The position numbers and the translations under genes are program-made. From Taxillus chinensis (taxonomy: Eukaryota; Streptophyta; Magnoliopsida; Santalales; Loranthaceae), in the NCBI GenBank assembly GCA_023512835.1, contig CM042085.1, positions 4,993,989 to 5,057,988 on the forward strand: DNA of 64,000 nt. The letters run 5' to 3'. The notes beneath the pieces are model-generated. The model was not told the origin of the DNA. It was given only the letters and a program-made list of their open reading frames with translations, and did no database searches. This document shows, in pieces, positions 26,698 through 37,923 of this stretch. Each line of letters opens with the position of its first letter. Within the stretch, counting starts at the first letter, position 1.

Positions 26698-27045
26698 CTA
26701 TCTGAAGCCCTTCCTCAGTGCCTCCGAGCGCGTGTTGCCGGCAGACGACGACTTCAGGCCAAGGCCACGATCGGAAGCCACCCCATTTGGGCACTGGTTT
26801 TTTTTCAGCTCGAGAGCGCGGTGAGCAGTGTTGTTTGGAAACGGAGCCAACCGGACATGTACGGGGTTGATGTTGCTGACATAGAAGTTGGTGATGTCTT
26901 GTAGCGGGATCCTCGCCCTACCATTTTTTTTGTTGCTGCTTTTGAGAGTCGACGAGCCTTTGTTGCCGCCGCCCGAACTGGGGTGACTGCAGAAAGGAAA
27001 CATGTTCTCCTTGTTGTCGGTTTCACATCGGTTGAGGACTGCCAT
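26698..27045 (-). CDS. Small KEN-box/D-box protein, array copy 7 (type B)
   Basis: Intronless, 115 residues from the ATG at 27045 (MAVLNRCETDNKEN). The frame stays open to 27111, but sister copy 4 begins at this ATG. KEN box 12-14, canonical D-box RIPLQDITN 45-53, CPNGV and DRGLGL segments, terminal RKGFR. Trp7 is Cys, the change most different from copy 4; elsewhere the two type B proteins differ at only a handful of positions. Promoter has a TATA box and a perfect MSA site. Confidence 0.82.
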   Translation of the reverse strand: MAVLNRCETDNKENMFPFCSHPSSGGGNKGSSTLKSSNKKNGRARIPLQDITNFYVSNINPVHVRLAPFPNNTAHRALELKKNQCPNGVASDRGLGLKSSSAGNTRSEALRKGFR

Positions 27046-27129
27046 TTTGGTGCCTGCCTCCGATCTTCTAGTGTTTGTTGCAGAGAGGGGTACAGAGAGA
27101 GGGAGAGACACTGTTTGGACGGTGCTGTG

Positions 27130-27136
27130 TTTTATA
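27130..27136 (-). promoter_or_regulatory. TATA box of copy 7
   Basis: TATAAAA on the gene strand, about 85 bp before the ATG. Confidence 0.55.
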
Positions 27137-27195
27137 GTGTGATTTTGGGAGTGCCCGTGCTAGGCGCGGGTATGAATCGATGGGGTCGGGTAATG

Positions 27196-27206
27196 TGACC
27201 GTTGGG
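27196..27206 (-). promoter_or_regulatory. MSA element (Myb3R site) of copy 7
   Basis: Gene-strand CCCAACGGTCA, a perfect YCYAACGGYYA match, 150 bp before the ATG. A second AACGG core lies at 27260-27264, at the same relative place as in copy 4. Confidence 0.65.
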
Positions 27207-27750
27207 CTTAGGAAATTTGAATTTGAATTTGGGTTAAAACTTAAAAGAAAGAAATTGAGCCGTTGAGGATGAGATGACTCACAACCATTAATAAAAATAG
27301 TACAAAGACAACTAATGAAATGAGTGGATTGCAGTCCCCAACATTTAATTTTACACATTAAATGTATTTACTAATTTATTTTTTATTTAATAAATACATA
27401 AAAATGTATTTATTTATTTATTTATTCTATTCGACTTTTAAAATTATTTTTGTTAATATAGATTTTAATGAAAATAATGCACTTCAAAAAGTAAAGTATT
27501 TAAATTATAATTATATTGGGTAATAGCAAAGAACCAGGCAAACTCAAGATCATTTATAGTGAAATGAGGAATTAATATGATAATCATGATTGGATTTGTA
27601 ATGTCATTTAATAATGTATTATATTTAATGGTGATAATTATGGCACTTTATTATTTCACTAAAATAACTTAAATTTGTCTTATCATTATACAATAATATT
27701 TGTTTGTCTATATAATTTTTCACTATTACAATGTATATTTTGATTTATTT

Positions 27751-29431
27751 TTACAAATGTGTTACTTTCTAAAGACACTATTGAATTTTTTTATTGAATA
27801 ATGTAAAACTTAAGTTATAACACATTCTTAAAAAACCCCATGAACTTTTAACTTAATTCTATGAGTAATGTTGTATATAATCATGGTTACATAATCAATG
27901 AGTTATTGTAACGACGTAACATCATATTAAATTATCAGATTGATAACCGGTAATTTATCACAATTTCCCCCACAAATGATTGACATATAAAAAAAATTAT
28001 TTATGATTCGCATGCCGATATATCAGCATTCAACTATCAATTCAACTAATTCATCCAGTTAAAAATCAAAAATGGCCAACACTCACTTGGATTCAAAGAT
28101 AATAAAACCCAATACATCCCTCTCCACCATCTTGGCCTTGTGTCACCGCTCAGGCTTCACTCTTTTCACTTATTGAATTAACAAACCTATTTAACACTTT
28201 TCCTCAACTAAAACACATCACTAGACCCCTTGTCGTGAATGTTATATTTACGATCTCCAATGATCTCCATACTTTACTACAACAGAATATATAAAGTTAA
28301 GATCAAAATCAAAAAGGGTGTTAGGGGCAATGTTGTACGATATCAAATTTCCAAATTACAAAACCATTTAAAACATGATAAGTGACTTTTAAGAGTATCT
28401 TCAACCCTTTTGCTATTTATTGTAATATAGAAAGCTAATTATATGCTTTGTTTCTTCAATTATCACCATAAATGCTCCCTAAGTTAGATACCTCTCTAAA
28501 GTGCTCACTATATATAGAAATGCATTACTACTCCCTAAATTAATTTTATTAGTATTTTAATATAATGAAACATTAACTAGTTAAATAAAAAATAATTGTT
28601 TATTTTTTTTAAAAAAAATATTATATAATTAGCTAAGATAGAGAGTATGGTTGGATTAAATTATTGTAAATAGTTGAATTTTACATAAAATGGAGAGTAA
28701 AATTTAGGGAGCATGGTTGAAAATGGCCTAATGCTCAATCTTCAGAACCATTTAAAATTTATAAATTTTAATTTATTTATCTTTTGGTTTTTTTAATTTA
28801 ATTTGCTAAAAATTAACCATTAAATCATAATAAAAGTTTATAAGCATGATATGAATGTTTAATTTAGAGGTTAATTTTTAAAATAAATATTAACAGAATA
28901 CCGAAATAGACGAGATTAGCACAGTAGTAATTTCTACGAATCACTCGTGAATCTGAATCCCATTATATACTCACTCTTAATATAAGTTATATTAAAAAGG
29001 ATGCTAAATTTGATAGTTTGGTATTATTTTTAAAAACTGTGAATTTAAAAAATATTTATAAGCTATATAAATTCATTTGCATACATAACTTTTAAAAATA
29101 AAATTATTTTAAAAAATAATCTTACCAAAGCACTTGCATTAAAAGTTTGAAAGTTAAATTCACTGGCCATTCAAGGACTTAATTGACCATTAAATTAGTA
29201 CATATATTAAAATCTTGTCGAAATTTGTTGCCTGCCGGGGAAAGAAAACCACTAAAACCAAGTAAAAAGTAATTAAATGGGGGGAAGCAGTTTAAACCCA
29301 CAGGACAGAAATCTATCTTCTTATCCACCCCATCCATCCAGCTACCATACCATTAGTCCATTACCAGTGTCTGAAGAGCTACTACGGTACCTACATACAC
29401 ATACACATACAACACTACCCAACCAAGCCCC
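27751..29431. other. Spacer between the array and CHLI, possible MITE
   Basis: No gene. 28385-28735 begins with TTCAACCC and ends with GGTTGAAAATGGCC, loosely inverted, with AT-rich interior, as in small inverted-repeat elements. Similar wording recurs at 33335-33350. Weak support. Confidence 0.35.
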
Positions 29432-29437
29432 ATGTGA
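29432..29437 (+). promoter_or_regulatory. AUG-stop element (minimal uORF) before CHLI
   Basis: ATGTGA, a start codon directly followed by a stop, ends 22 bp before the CHLI start. It is followed by GTGAA repeats. It can act only if transcription starts further upstream. Confidence 0.5.
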
Positions 29438-29459
29438 AGTGAAGTGAAGTGACGTGAAT

Positions 29460-31172
29460 ATGGCTGGAGTCTTAGGAACATCGTCGCCACCACTTTTGCC
29501 TCCTCTAGCCATCTACGCATCAACCTCAAGAGGGCGTTCTGTTCCCTTTTTCTGTTCAGTACCTGGTACGCATCTCTCAGCGACATCCCAAACCCATGCC
29601 AATTGTTGTTTTTCCTTGTCTTTGTTTTTGTTTTTTTTTTTGGGTCACCTTTTTCGCGGGTTAGGGTTTCTGATTTCGTTTGCCCCTCTGCAATTTGTCG
29701 ATTTCATGGTCATTTGAACTCGGTAGTTACAGGGAGGAGGTATACAAGGAAGCTCTGTGGTGTGATTGGAGCTCCAGTCCTAAAGGGCAGGTCTAGGTTT
29801 CGGATTCCAGTTGCCAGTGTTGCTACCGAAATCACCCCTCCTCAACAACAGGTGCGAACCATTTCCTGAGTCTGTTCTGTCCTTGCTATTTGGGGTTATA
29901 TGTTGTTGTTTTATTGTCTGTCGCAGGACAACATAAACTGTTTGTTGTTCATTTTGTCACTAAAGTGTATAGTCTTTACATGGGTAACATCAAGATAGTT
30001 GCAATGTGCCACTTCAAGTTATGATTTGGATTTTTAGATGTTAATGGCCCTGTCGGTTTATGGGAAATTTAAATCACATTATTATGACTGAAAACGAATA
30101 TATGTATATATATTCTCAGGAACAATTGCTCGCCTTGAAGAAAAGCCAACGGCCAGTGTATCCATTTTCTGCCATAGTAGGTCAGGACGAGATGAAACTG
30201 TGCCTTCTACTGAATGTAATTGATCCCAAGATAGGAGGTGTCATGATCATGGGTGACCGGGGAACAGGAAAATCCACCACCGTTAGGTCCTTGGTTGATT
30301 TACTTCCTGAAATCTGTGTGGTTTCCGGTGATCCATTTAACTCCGATCCGGAGGACCCCGAGTCTATGGGAGCTGAGGTCAGAGACTGTGTTCTGAAAGG
30401 AGAGAAACTCCCCGTGGTGATGACAAAAATCAACATGGTTGATTTGCCACTGGGTGCCACGGAGGATAGGGTTTGTGGGACGATTGACATTGAGAAGGCC
30501 CTCACTGAGGGCGTGAAAGCGTTCGAGCCTGGCTTACTTGCTAAGGCCAATAGGGGTATCCTTTATGTTGATGAAGTGAACCTTTTGGATGATCATTTGG
30601 TGGATGTGCTTCTGGATTCGGCTGCCTCAGGATGGAACACTGTGGAAAGGGAGGGGATTTCAATCTCACATCCTGCCCGCTTTATTCTGATTGGCTCTGG
30701 CAATCCTGAGGAAGGGGAGCTGAGGCCACAGCTCCTGGACCGGTTTGGAATGCATGCTCAAGTTGGAACTGTGAGGGATGCGGAGCTCAGGGTGAAGATC
30801 GTGGAAGAGAGAGCACGGTTTGATCAAAGCCCGAAGCAATTCAGAGACACTTACATGGGTGAGCAAGAGAAACTTCAGCTGCAAATTTCCTCAGCTAGGA
30901 GCTTTCTTTCTTCCGTTCAGATCGATCATGACCTCCGGGTGAAAATCTCAAAGGTTTGTGCAGATCTCAATGTTGATGGATTGAGAGGTGATATAGTAAC
31001 AAATCGGGCAGCCAAAGCTCTGGCTGCTCTGCGGGGAAGGGATAAAGTAACTCCAGAGGATATCGCTACTGTGATTCCCAACTGCCTAAGGCACCGACTT
31101 CGTAAGGACCCTTTAGAATCCATAGACTCAGGTTTACTTGTTACCGAAAAGTTTTATGAAATTTTTAGCTGA
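29460..31172 (+). CDS. CHLI: Magnesium-chelatase ATPase subunit I, plastid
   Basis: Three exons (29460-29565, 29733-29851, 30120-31172) give 425 residues, the usual length. CHLI is the AAA+ motor that, with CHLD and CHLH, inserts Mg2+ into protoporphyrin IX, the first committed step to chlorophyll, in the chloroplast. Seen: a Ser/Thr-rich plastid transit peptide (roughly 1-60, MAGVLGTSS), RPVYPFSAIVGQDEMK, Walker A GDRGTGKS at 120-127, Walker B ILYVDE at 222-227, the near-invariant DLPLGATEDRVCGTIDIEKA segment, and C-terminal IPNCLRHRLRKDP. The Cys pair implicated in thioredoxin control in Arabidopsis CHLI1 (in KVCADL and PNCLRH) is present. Extra Cys occur at EICVV and RDCVL relative to Arabidopsis as I remember it. 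The start is the first ATG giving the transit peptide. Confidence 0.97.
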
Positions 31173-31606
31173 AAAAGGTGGGCAGATGGCCCTTCTCCTT
31201 TACTTCAGTTCAGCATTGATGTTTAAATATACAATTTTTATGCTGTTTTCACCCTGTACCCCAGTAAGTTATCAGAAACAGGAAACCCTCTGTTTTTGTA
31301 CCCTGTTCTTATAGGGTTATTATGTATAATACCAAACACTTGGATCTTGTTTTCATATTTACCCTCATGTTTTTGAACGCCCACAGCCCTTGTTGTCCCA
31401 ATAGTTTTTGACGTTCATCAAACGGGCATAAAAATTGGCAGCTTTGCCAATTTAGCAATTAATTCTCAACCGTGGCATCTTACAAATTCCAAGTCCTGGA
31501 TGTTATGATAACATAAACAGATAGCATGGTGCACAGCCTTGAAACAGATAGCATGGTGCAAAGTCCTGGGTTTTGACGTTCATACAGAATTGCAAGAGGC
31601 TTTGAT
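31173..31606. other. Convergent 3' region of CHLI and Nudix gene A
   Basis: The two genes face each other; this interval should hold both 3' UTRs. A 21-bp direct repeat (ACAGATAGCATGGTGCA...) occurs at about 31518 and 31544. Confidence 0.6.
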
Positions 31607-32998
31607 TCATCTTATTTCTTCCCTGCTACCTCTGCTCCGGCCTTCAAAAGTTGGGGCCTTTTCCAGAAATGCTGGTGGTCGCTTGTACACAGCAGATGCA
31701 GTCCGAATCAAGATTCTGGCGGTTAAAGCCCATATTACGTACTTCTTGTCCCCCACCTCATAATCGAAGAAATGGAGCAGATATTTTTCCCCCTTCCACT
31801 CCCTCTCCTCTGCTCTCCTGTTCTCATCCTGCACCCACGACCACCCGCCACAAAACGAATTGTAAGAACAGATGAAACCAGCATTGCCACAGATAACCTA
31901 CAACGACCTTTGAGAATCCATAATTGAGATTAAAGAGTACAACGAACCCTGAGGAACATCTCCAAGGGAACATCAAAGATGGCTTCCACCTCTGCTGCAT
32001 TCAGAATAGGAGTGAATGCTTTTCTGTCATACAGCAGTCCGATAACCGGAACAACGACCATTCCTTTCTGCGAAAAAACAAAACAATGGCAGCAACAAAT
32101 CAAAAGGAAACAAAACAATTAAAAAAATCATTAATGATTATTAAAATTTAAGATTGATATCCTAAAATCAATTAATTTACAAAAAATCCTTGAGTTTATA
32201 TTAAATTATATTTAATCAGTAAATTTTCTAAGTACATTCTCATCATGAGTAAAAAAATACTAATACCATATTAAAATTTAAGTACTAACATTCTAAAACC
32301 ATTTAGTTATCCCTATACTTAATTATTTCTCCACGTGAGATAATTCTAACAGTGATATACTGTGAAAGTAAAAATATAATTCACAGATCACATGATGCTT
32401 GTTTGACACAATCCAATCTCTCAATGCTGGAATTGATTTAAAAGAACATCAAATCCCAATCAAATTGTGTGTACCTATTTTGCATACCTTGGTTTGAATT
32501 GGTTCGAGAACACTGACCACATCCACAACCGAAGGGTCCAACCCAATCTCCTCCTTCGCCTCCCGCGTCGCCGTCTCTATGTCACCGGCGTCACCTTCCT
32601 CCACCATGCCTCCAGGCAACGAAACTTCACCTGTAAAAGATAGAAAAAGACACCCACCGGTTAATCTTTGTTAGTACAAAACGAAAACATGTCGTTATAA
32701 CAAGTGTGCAAAGGACAGATGTTCTGATTCTGAGACCTGGATCAGCAGAGAGGATTGAAGACCGACGGGTGAGAAACACGCGGAGCTGGCCGGTATCGTC
32801 TTCAAAGAGACAGACCAGAACGGCTGCTCTGGGGGTAGTTTTGACCCTGACAGCCCCCTCGGCCGCGTCTTCAACGGCAGGTCCGGTGGTGGCTGGGCTG
32901 CCTTTGAGGGAGTCAGGATCTTCATGGCAGCGGCGGAGCTGGCGTGCCAGATCCATAAGTGTTGGAGATCCACCCCCTACCATACCATTGGAACCCAT
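31607..32998 (-). CDS. Nudix hydrolase, CoA-diphosphatase type (gene A)
   Basis: Four exons on the - strand (32998-32737, 32630-32488, 32067-31948, 31828-31607) give 248 residues. The protein resembles Arabidopsis NUDT11/15/22, which hydrolyse CoA and derivatives to phosphopantetheines and 3',5'-ADP. Seen: the NuCoA signature LTRRSSILSADPGEVSLPGG spanning intron 1, directly followed by the Nudix box (ETATREAKEEIGLD, with the REAKEE metal ligands), then KGMVVVPVIGLL and a conserved C-terminal part DENRRAEEREWKGEKY...FFDY. The N-terminus (MGSNGMVGGGSPTLMDLARQ) has no clear transit peptide, so I expect the cytosol. Exons 2 and 3 have the same lengths (143 and 120 bp) and phases as the neighbour at 35017-37923, so the two arose by tandem duplication. 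Confidence 0.92.
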
Positions 32999-33059
32999 TT
33001 GTGATTTGTGTTGGGTCTTGCAGGTACTACGTCTCGTATGGTGAAAACTTCACCTGCTA

Positions 33060-35016
33060 TTCTCCATCGTACCGAACTTTCATCGATTAAGACATTTTAT
33101 TAATATTTTGCCGTAAAAAATATATAGAGAGGTGCAAAATGCAAATGGGTTGGTTAAGAGCAGAGTCAAATTCAAGTACACTTTTCATCTCCCTCTCTTT
33201 CCACCTTACTATTCATTCTCTCCCCATGTAATATTCTTTTTCTTTTTCTTTGCACATGTGAAAACAACGAGTAAGAAAAAATTAAAATAAATAATAATAA
33301 TATTTTAATAAACATAAATATTACAAACACTGTTGAAAATGGCCTAATTTTGAATTTTAAGAATACTATCGGTTATCAAATCGTTTTTTCTAAAATTAAT
33401 TTTAAAATTAATTTTTTATTTCTTATACAAATACACATTTTATTAATTATTACTTATATTATTAAAATAATACTTTTACCCTAATTTTATTATTTATTTT
33501 TCTTTTTTACTTTTTATCTTTCAATTATTATTTTTAAATTATTATATTTTATAATTTAATAATTATAAAAAATAAATAATACTTTCCAATACATTAGAAA
33601 ATATTATACAAAACTCATAAATAAAGTTAAATATAGATGGAAAATTTTTTTTACTTTTTTTTCTAGATAAAAAAATATACTCATATAAGAAATATGTTAT
33701 TAGTGCGCTAGACCCGAAACAAATGATCAGGTTTTATATTAAACGTGAACCCAAATCAAAAATTTTGATTCAATCTCAATTCGTTATTGATTTCATTTTT
33801 TTTCTTTGAATTACTGTGTGAAAGCATAAAGAAAAGAAATTTTGGCAAAGTAAAACGCTTTTAAAAGGTTTAAAATAATTTACATTTTAAACTACAAAGT
33901 CTTAGAATATTAATTTGTTAATAAATTATAAAAATCGTATTAAGAAAACTAAACGTATAAAAAAAACCTAAATCGAAAACTTAAAAATTGAATAACAGTA
34001 GCAAATATAAAACTCAAATTCACAAAACAAAAAATTTACAACATGACATTACATCTTCATAATCTAAATACTCGAGAATATAACAACTGACAAAATCGAT
34101 GATAAAAAACATACAATTAAGGTCAAACTAAATCAGCTTTGTTAACCCAAAGGCCAAAATAGCCAACGGATCTGCTTTTGAACCCAAAATAGAGTTGGAT
34201 TCGGATTTCGGGTCCGAAGTCAGCCTGTTTGAGTTTTACTAATACCTATTTACCTTACATATAAATAAATAAATAAATGTCTTCTTTTTAGTTGCCATTT
34301 GGGTTATCATTTGTTTTGTCTACGTAACACACATTAATTCAGATCCTCTTTAAATCATGCCCAGCTGCCGATCTTCCTACACCCAAGCAAAAGCAATGGC
34401 AAAGAACATCAATGAAGGAGCAAGCACAAGCAGCAGGCGACTCAGAGCTGTCAACTTCAAGCACAAAGCTATTTTGCTTTTTAAAAAATATATAAATAAA
34501 TTTACAGGAAAATTTGAAGTCAGGCGTTGGCATTTGGCAAGCTTCTGGTTCTTATTGCAATGACAGCCTCAACAGACAACAATACAGCATCAGGTCAAAT
34601 CGTTTCTGGTGGCGTTAAAGTAGGACCAGATAAGCACCTTCTGGTTAAGAAGTGATCCTGCATACAAAAACACCCAAAAGCAGCTGGAAATGAGGCAACC
34701 CTCCAGTTTCCTTTACGGCGCTGATGGCAACTGACCGGAGGTAAAATAAGGTGACCGAGTGGAACAAATTTGCCTTCACGCTCTAACCTTGGAAGATTTC
34801 CTGCTCCTGGAGCTCAGCAAACACCTTGTACAGAAAATTACCCACGTAGCTTTGGTAGTCCTTGAACAAGCAAAGTATAAAAAAACTAGGATCATTCAGA
34901 AAATGATTGATGTATCGAGTCCACCCATTACGTTTAACCAGCATGGGAGTGAGTCCAACGTGGATTTCATTACATAAAACTGTTACACCGAAGAACTATT
35001 GCTTTTCTACAGAAAA
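33060..35016. other. Spacer between the Nudix genes
   Basis: No gene. 33400-33700 is very AT-rich and resembles 38110-38400 upstream of Nudix gene B (shared AATACATTRGAAAAT-like phrases), either a duplicated flank or the same small element. Confidence 0.5.
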
Positions 35017-37923
35017 CTAAGGCATTACAGTATCATTTTTTAAAACCCTGGGAAATTTGAAGCTTGGCTTCTGCTCAAGAAAAGCGGGTTGTCGTTGGAA
35101 CACGACAGAGGCAGCCCTGATCAAAATCCCAGCAGTGAGACCCCAAATCAGATACTTCTTGTTCTTGGTTTCATAGTCAAAGAAATGAATTAGATATTTC
35201 TCCCCCAACCAATCTCTCTCTTCCTGTCTCCGATTCTCATCCTGCGTGGAACATTCTTCAGAAGATGTTCTTCTCTAAACAAAAAGGTTTAAAATTGGAT
35301 AAATTTATGGTAAACAAAGAAATGGAATTAAAAAGGCCCAAACCTTTAGAAACATTTCCAATGGAGCATCAAAGACATCTTCTACTTCAGAGGCACTCGG
35401 AGTGGCTTTAAAAGCACTTCTATCAGAAAGTATGCCTATCACAGGGATAACTTTCAGGAGATGCTGCACAATCAAAAAAAAAAAAGGAAAGAAAAAAAGA
35501 ATGACACCTTACTCATGTGTGATGTGTCACAAATAACTAGGTGTTTATCTTTATCCTGAGAGGTTTTATGCCAGATGGTATGGTGATGGCAAGTTTCATA
35601 TTCCACTGAGAAGATGGGTGAGGAATAATAACCTCGTGGAGAGGGATGGGAGCAGCTGCTGTGCCCCATTGCCATCCCTACCGCATATTTAAGTCCGTTC
35701 TTGACAGAAGTCAAACAATGGCATCAGTATCTTTAATGTAAGTTGCCTTTTTATTTTATAGTTTCAGTTAGCCAATAAATCGATGAGTTTACGAGGATGT
35801 GCGAGGCAGAGTATATAAACTGTGCTAAGAAGTAGTGGAAGAGGTCCAAAAAAACGAAAACTTATAGCTGCCCCCCTATTTACTCTACATAAAGGATCCT
35901 ACACTTCAATAATCAAAATTGCCATGAGAAAGTCTGGGTGCCAGCACTTTTTACCATTACAAGACATGAAGCATACAATAGCGTCCTGAACATCTATGAA
36001 ATAAAGTTTATATTTATGTTGTTCACATCCCTGCCTTAATCGGTCATCTTAATAATTTCCTTAAAATTATGTTGTCCCAAAATATAACTCAATTGGACAA
36101 ACACACAATTTTATTAGACAAATAAAGTTCCTCTATCTTTCAAGATTATAATTTACATAGAAGAATAACTCATCAGTTTTATAGTAGTTTCAGCTTCACT
36201 TAGCCCAGCAGAGAACATTTATTAGAGAAAGGATAATTCAAGCAGGGAGAGTACGTCCTGTCATGTTTCTAAAGGAAATGAATTGATGACTTTGATACAA
36301 TTACCACAAAGTACAAATTATAAAAAAACTACAAAGGAACTGAATGACAAAGGGTATGTGGTAGCAACAAACCAGTCAATCAAACCCTTCACACTGAAAT
36401 CAAAATTTAAATGCATAAAGAAACAGTATCACAACAGAATTCCCATTTTCGCATCTAAAAAAAAGAAGCGATTCAGGAAAGGAATTCATAGTAGACCATA
36501 TCAATTGATAATATAATTTTAGTAGACAGCAGTGATTTTCTCTAGATCTCATTTCCTAATTGTTTTATATAATCGGTATCCTCCGCCTGAAGGTGACTTG
36601 CCCCAGGTGAAGGAGAGACAAATCCTGTGGAGGCCGTCAAACATGTCATACAAATGGGCATCCTACTCTGGAAATAGCTTCTTTACTTCTTTTTCCCTGA
36701 ATGGAGGGCAAGAAGTACTCAAACATGTGCATTCCAACAAAGCGACTACCCATTACTTGTAATGAAATTTCCCCAAAAAGTACTGAAGTGATGTTTGGCC
36801 ATCTTTGGAAGTAGGAATTAACCAACTATAATTTGCGATATTCAAGTACCAGCAAAAAAGAAAAGAAAAGAAAAGAAAAGAAAAGGGAACGTGTTTCTCA
36901 CATAAAGGCTTGAGATTTTCTTTTTAAAAAGAGCATAATTGTGTTCAATTTCGTCCCACCTTCGATAAAAAGGGTTCAAGAACAGTAACAACGTTCACAA
37001 GCGAGGGATCCAACCCAATCTCCTCATTAGCCTCTCTCGTCGCCGTTTCACTATCATTGGCATCTCCCTCCTCCGCTTTCCCACCTGGCAACGAAACTTC
37101 ACCTGCAACAGCAAACCCATCTGATGAAATCCACAAAAACCCAAAACAACTCTACTAAATTTTCTCAGGACCCAAGCAGACTGCAACAGCAAACTCATTT
37201 GGTGAAATTGATAAAAACCCAATATTGTCCAATAAATTTTCTGGGGGACCCAAACAGACTGCAGCAGCGAACCCATATGATGAAATCTACAAAACCACCT
37301 CAATATTCTCTTCCATATTTAATCGGGAACCAAACAGACTAAAACAGCAAACTCATTTGGTGAAATCCACAAAAGATTAGTATCATACACAAAAAAAAAA
37401 TCTCGGGATCCAAAACGATTGCAACAGCAACGCATTTGACGAGATGCACAACCCAATATCCCCTGGGACAACAGAACCATTTGATGAAATTTAAAAAGAG
37501 TCAATATTTTCCACCAAATTTTATCGGGAACCAAGCAGGTGATTCTTAACGAGGGCACCTACCAGAGTGAGTAGAGAGCCTCGAAGATCGCTTGGTGAGT
37601 ATGACACGGAGATCGTCACTCTTCCCTTCAAAAAGGCATATGAGGACCGCGGCCCTCTTGGGTCTGAATCGATTGGAGACGACGGGCGTTGCGGATTCCG
37701 GGAAGCCTAATTGTGCCACCACTTTCCCGGCGGTTTCCTCGACTTCGTCGACCTCGTCCGGCGTCGGAGGCGCCTTGTATTGGCGAAGCTGCTGAAGCAA
37801 GGCTACGAGTCTCTGCGATACGCGACAAGCCGGGGATGAGGGTGACGATGATGACGACAGCAACGACGAGGGTGGGGTGTTGACCATCGGTGTTGTTAAG
37901 ATCTTTCTCAGAATTGATAGCAT
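35017..37923 (-). CDS. Nudix hydrolase, CoA-diphosphatase type (gene B), probably organellar
   Basis: Four exons on the - strand (37923-37563, 37102-36960, 35463-35344, 35241-35017) give 282 residues. The NuCoA signature TKRSSRLSTHSGEVSLPGG spans intron 1; the Nudix box follows (ETATREANEEIGLD), then LKVIPVIGIL and DENRRQEERDWLGEKYLIHFFDYE. Compared with gene A it has a longer, Arg/Ser-rich, acid-poor N-terminus (MLSILRKILTTPMVN, then a run of Ser) typical of a mitochondrial or plastid presequence, as in NUDT15. The pair may therefore serve different compartments (inference). Intron 1 (37103-37562) is filled by a 78-80 bp minisatellite. Confidence 0.92.
37105..37540 (-). repeat. Minisatellite, ~78-80 bp period, in intron 1 of Nudix gene B
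   Basis: The phrase GCAACAGCAAACYCATYTG-GTGAAATYNA starts at about 37105, 37183, 37261 (GCAGCAGCGAAC), 37341 (AAAACAGCAAAC) and 37421, with a truncated sixth start near 37466. Units end with GGGAACCAAGCAGACT-like sequence. On the gene strand each unit contains TTTGCTGTTGCAG or a variant, the same string that forms the real 3' splice site at 37103. Confidence 0.85.

Larger units (their letters stand above)
26270..27750. repeat. Segmental duplicate carrying copy 7 (pair with 16650-18310)
   Basis: Collinear with the copy 4 interval from about 26270 (AGAAATTCAGCAATATC) to about 27740, including both flanks, promoter and gene. Confidence 0.8.

Noticed and set aside
8491..27045. Array proteins as members of the PATRONUS, SAMBA, SMR or OSD1/UVI4 families
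   Set aside because: From memory the motif order and surrounding residues do not match any of these; only the motif types are shared.
8491..27045. Array genes as transposon-encoded proteins
   Set aside because: They have their own conserved promoters and no terminal repeats; the copia relics lie between copies and encode unrelated domains.
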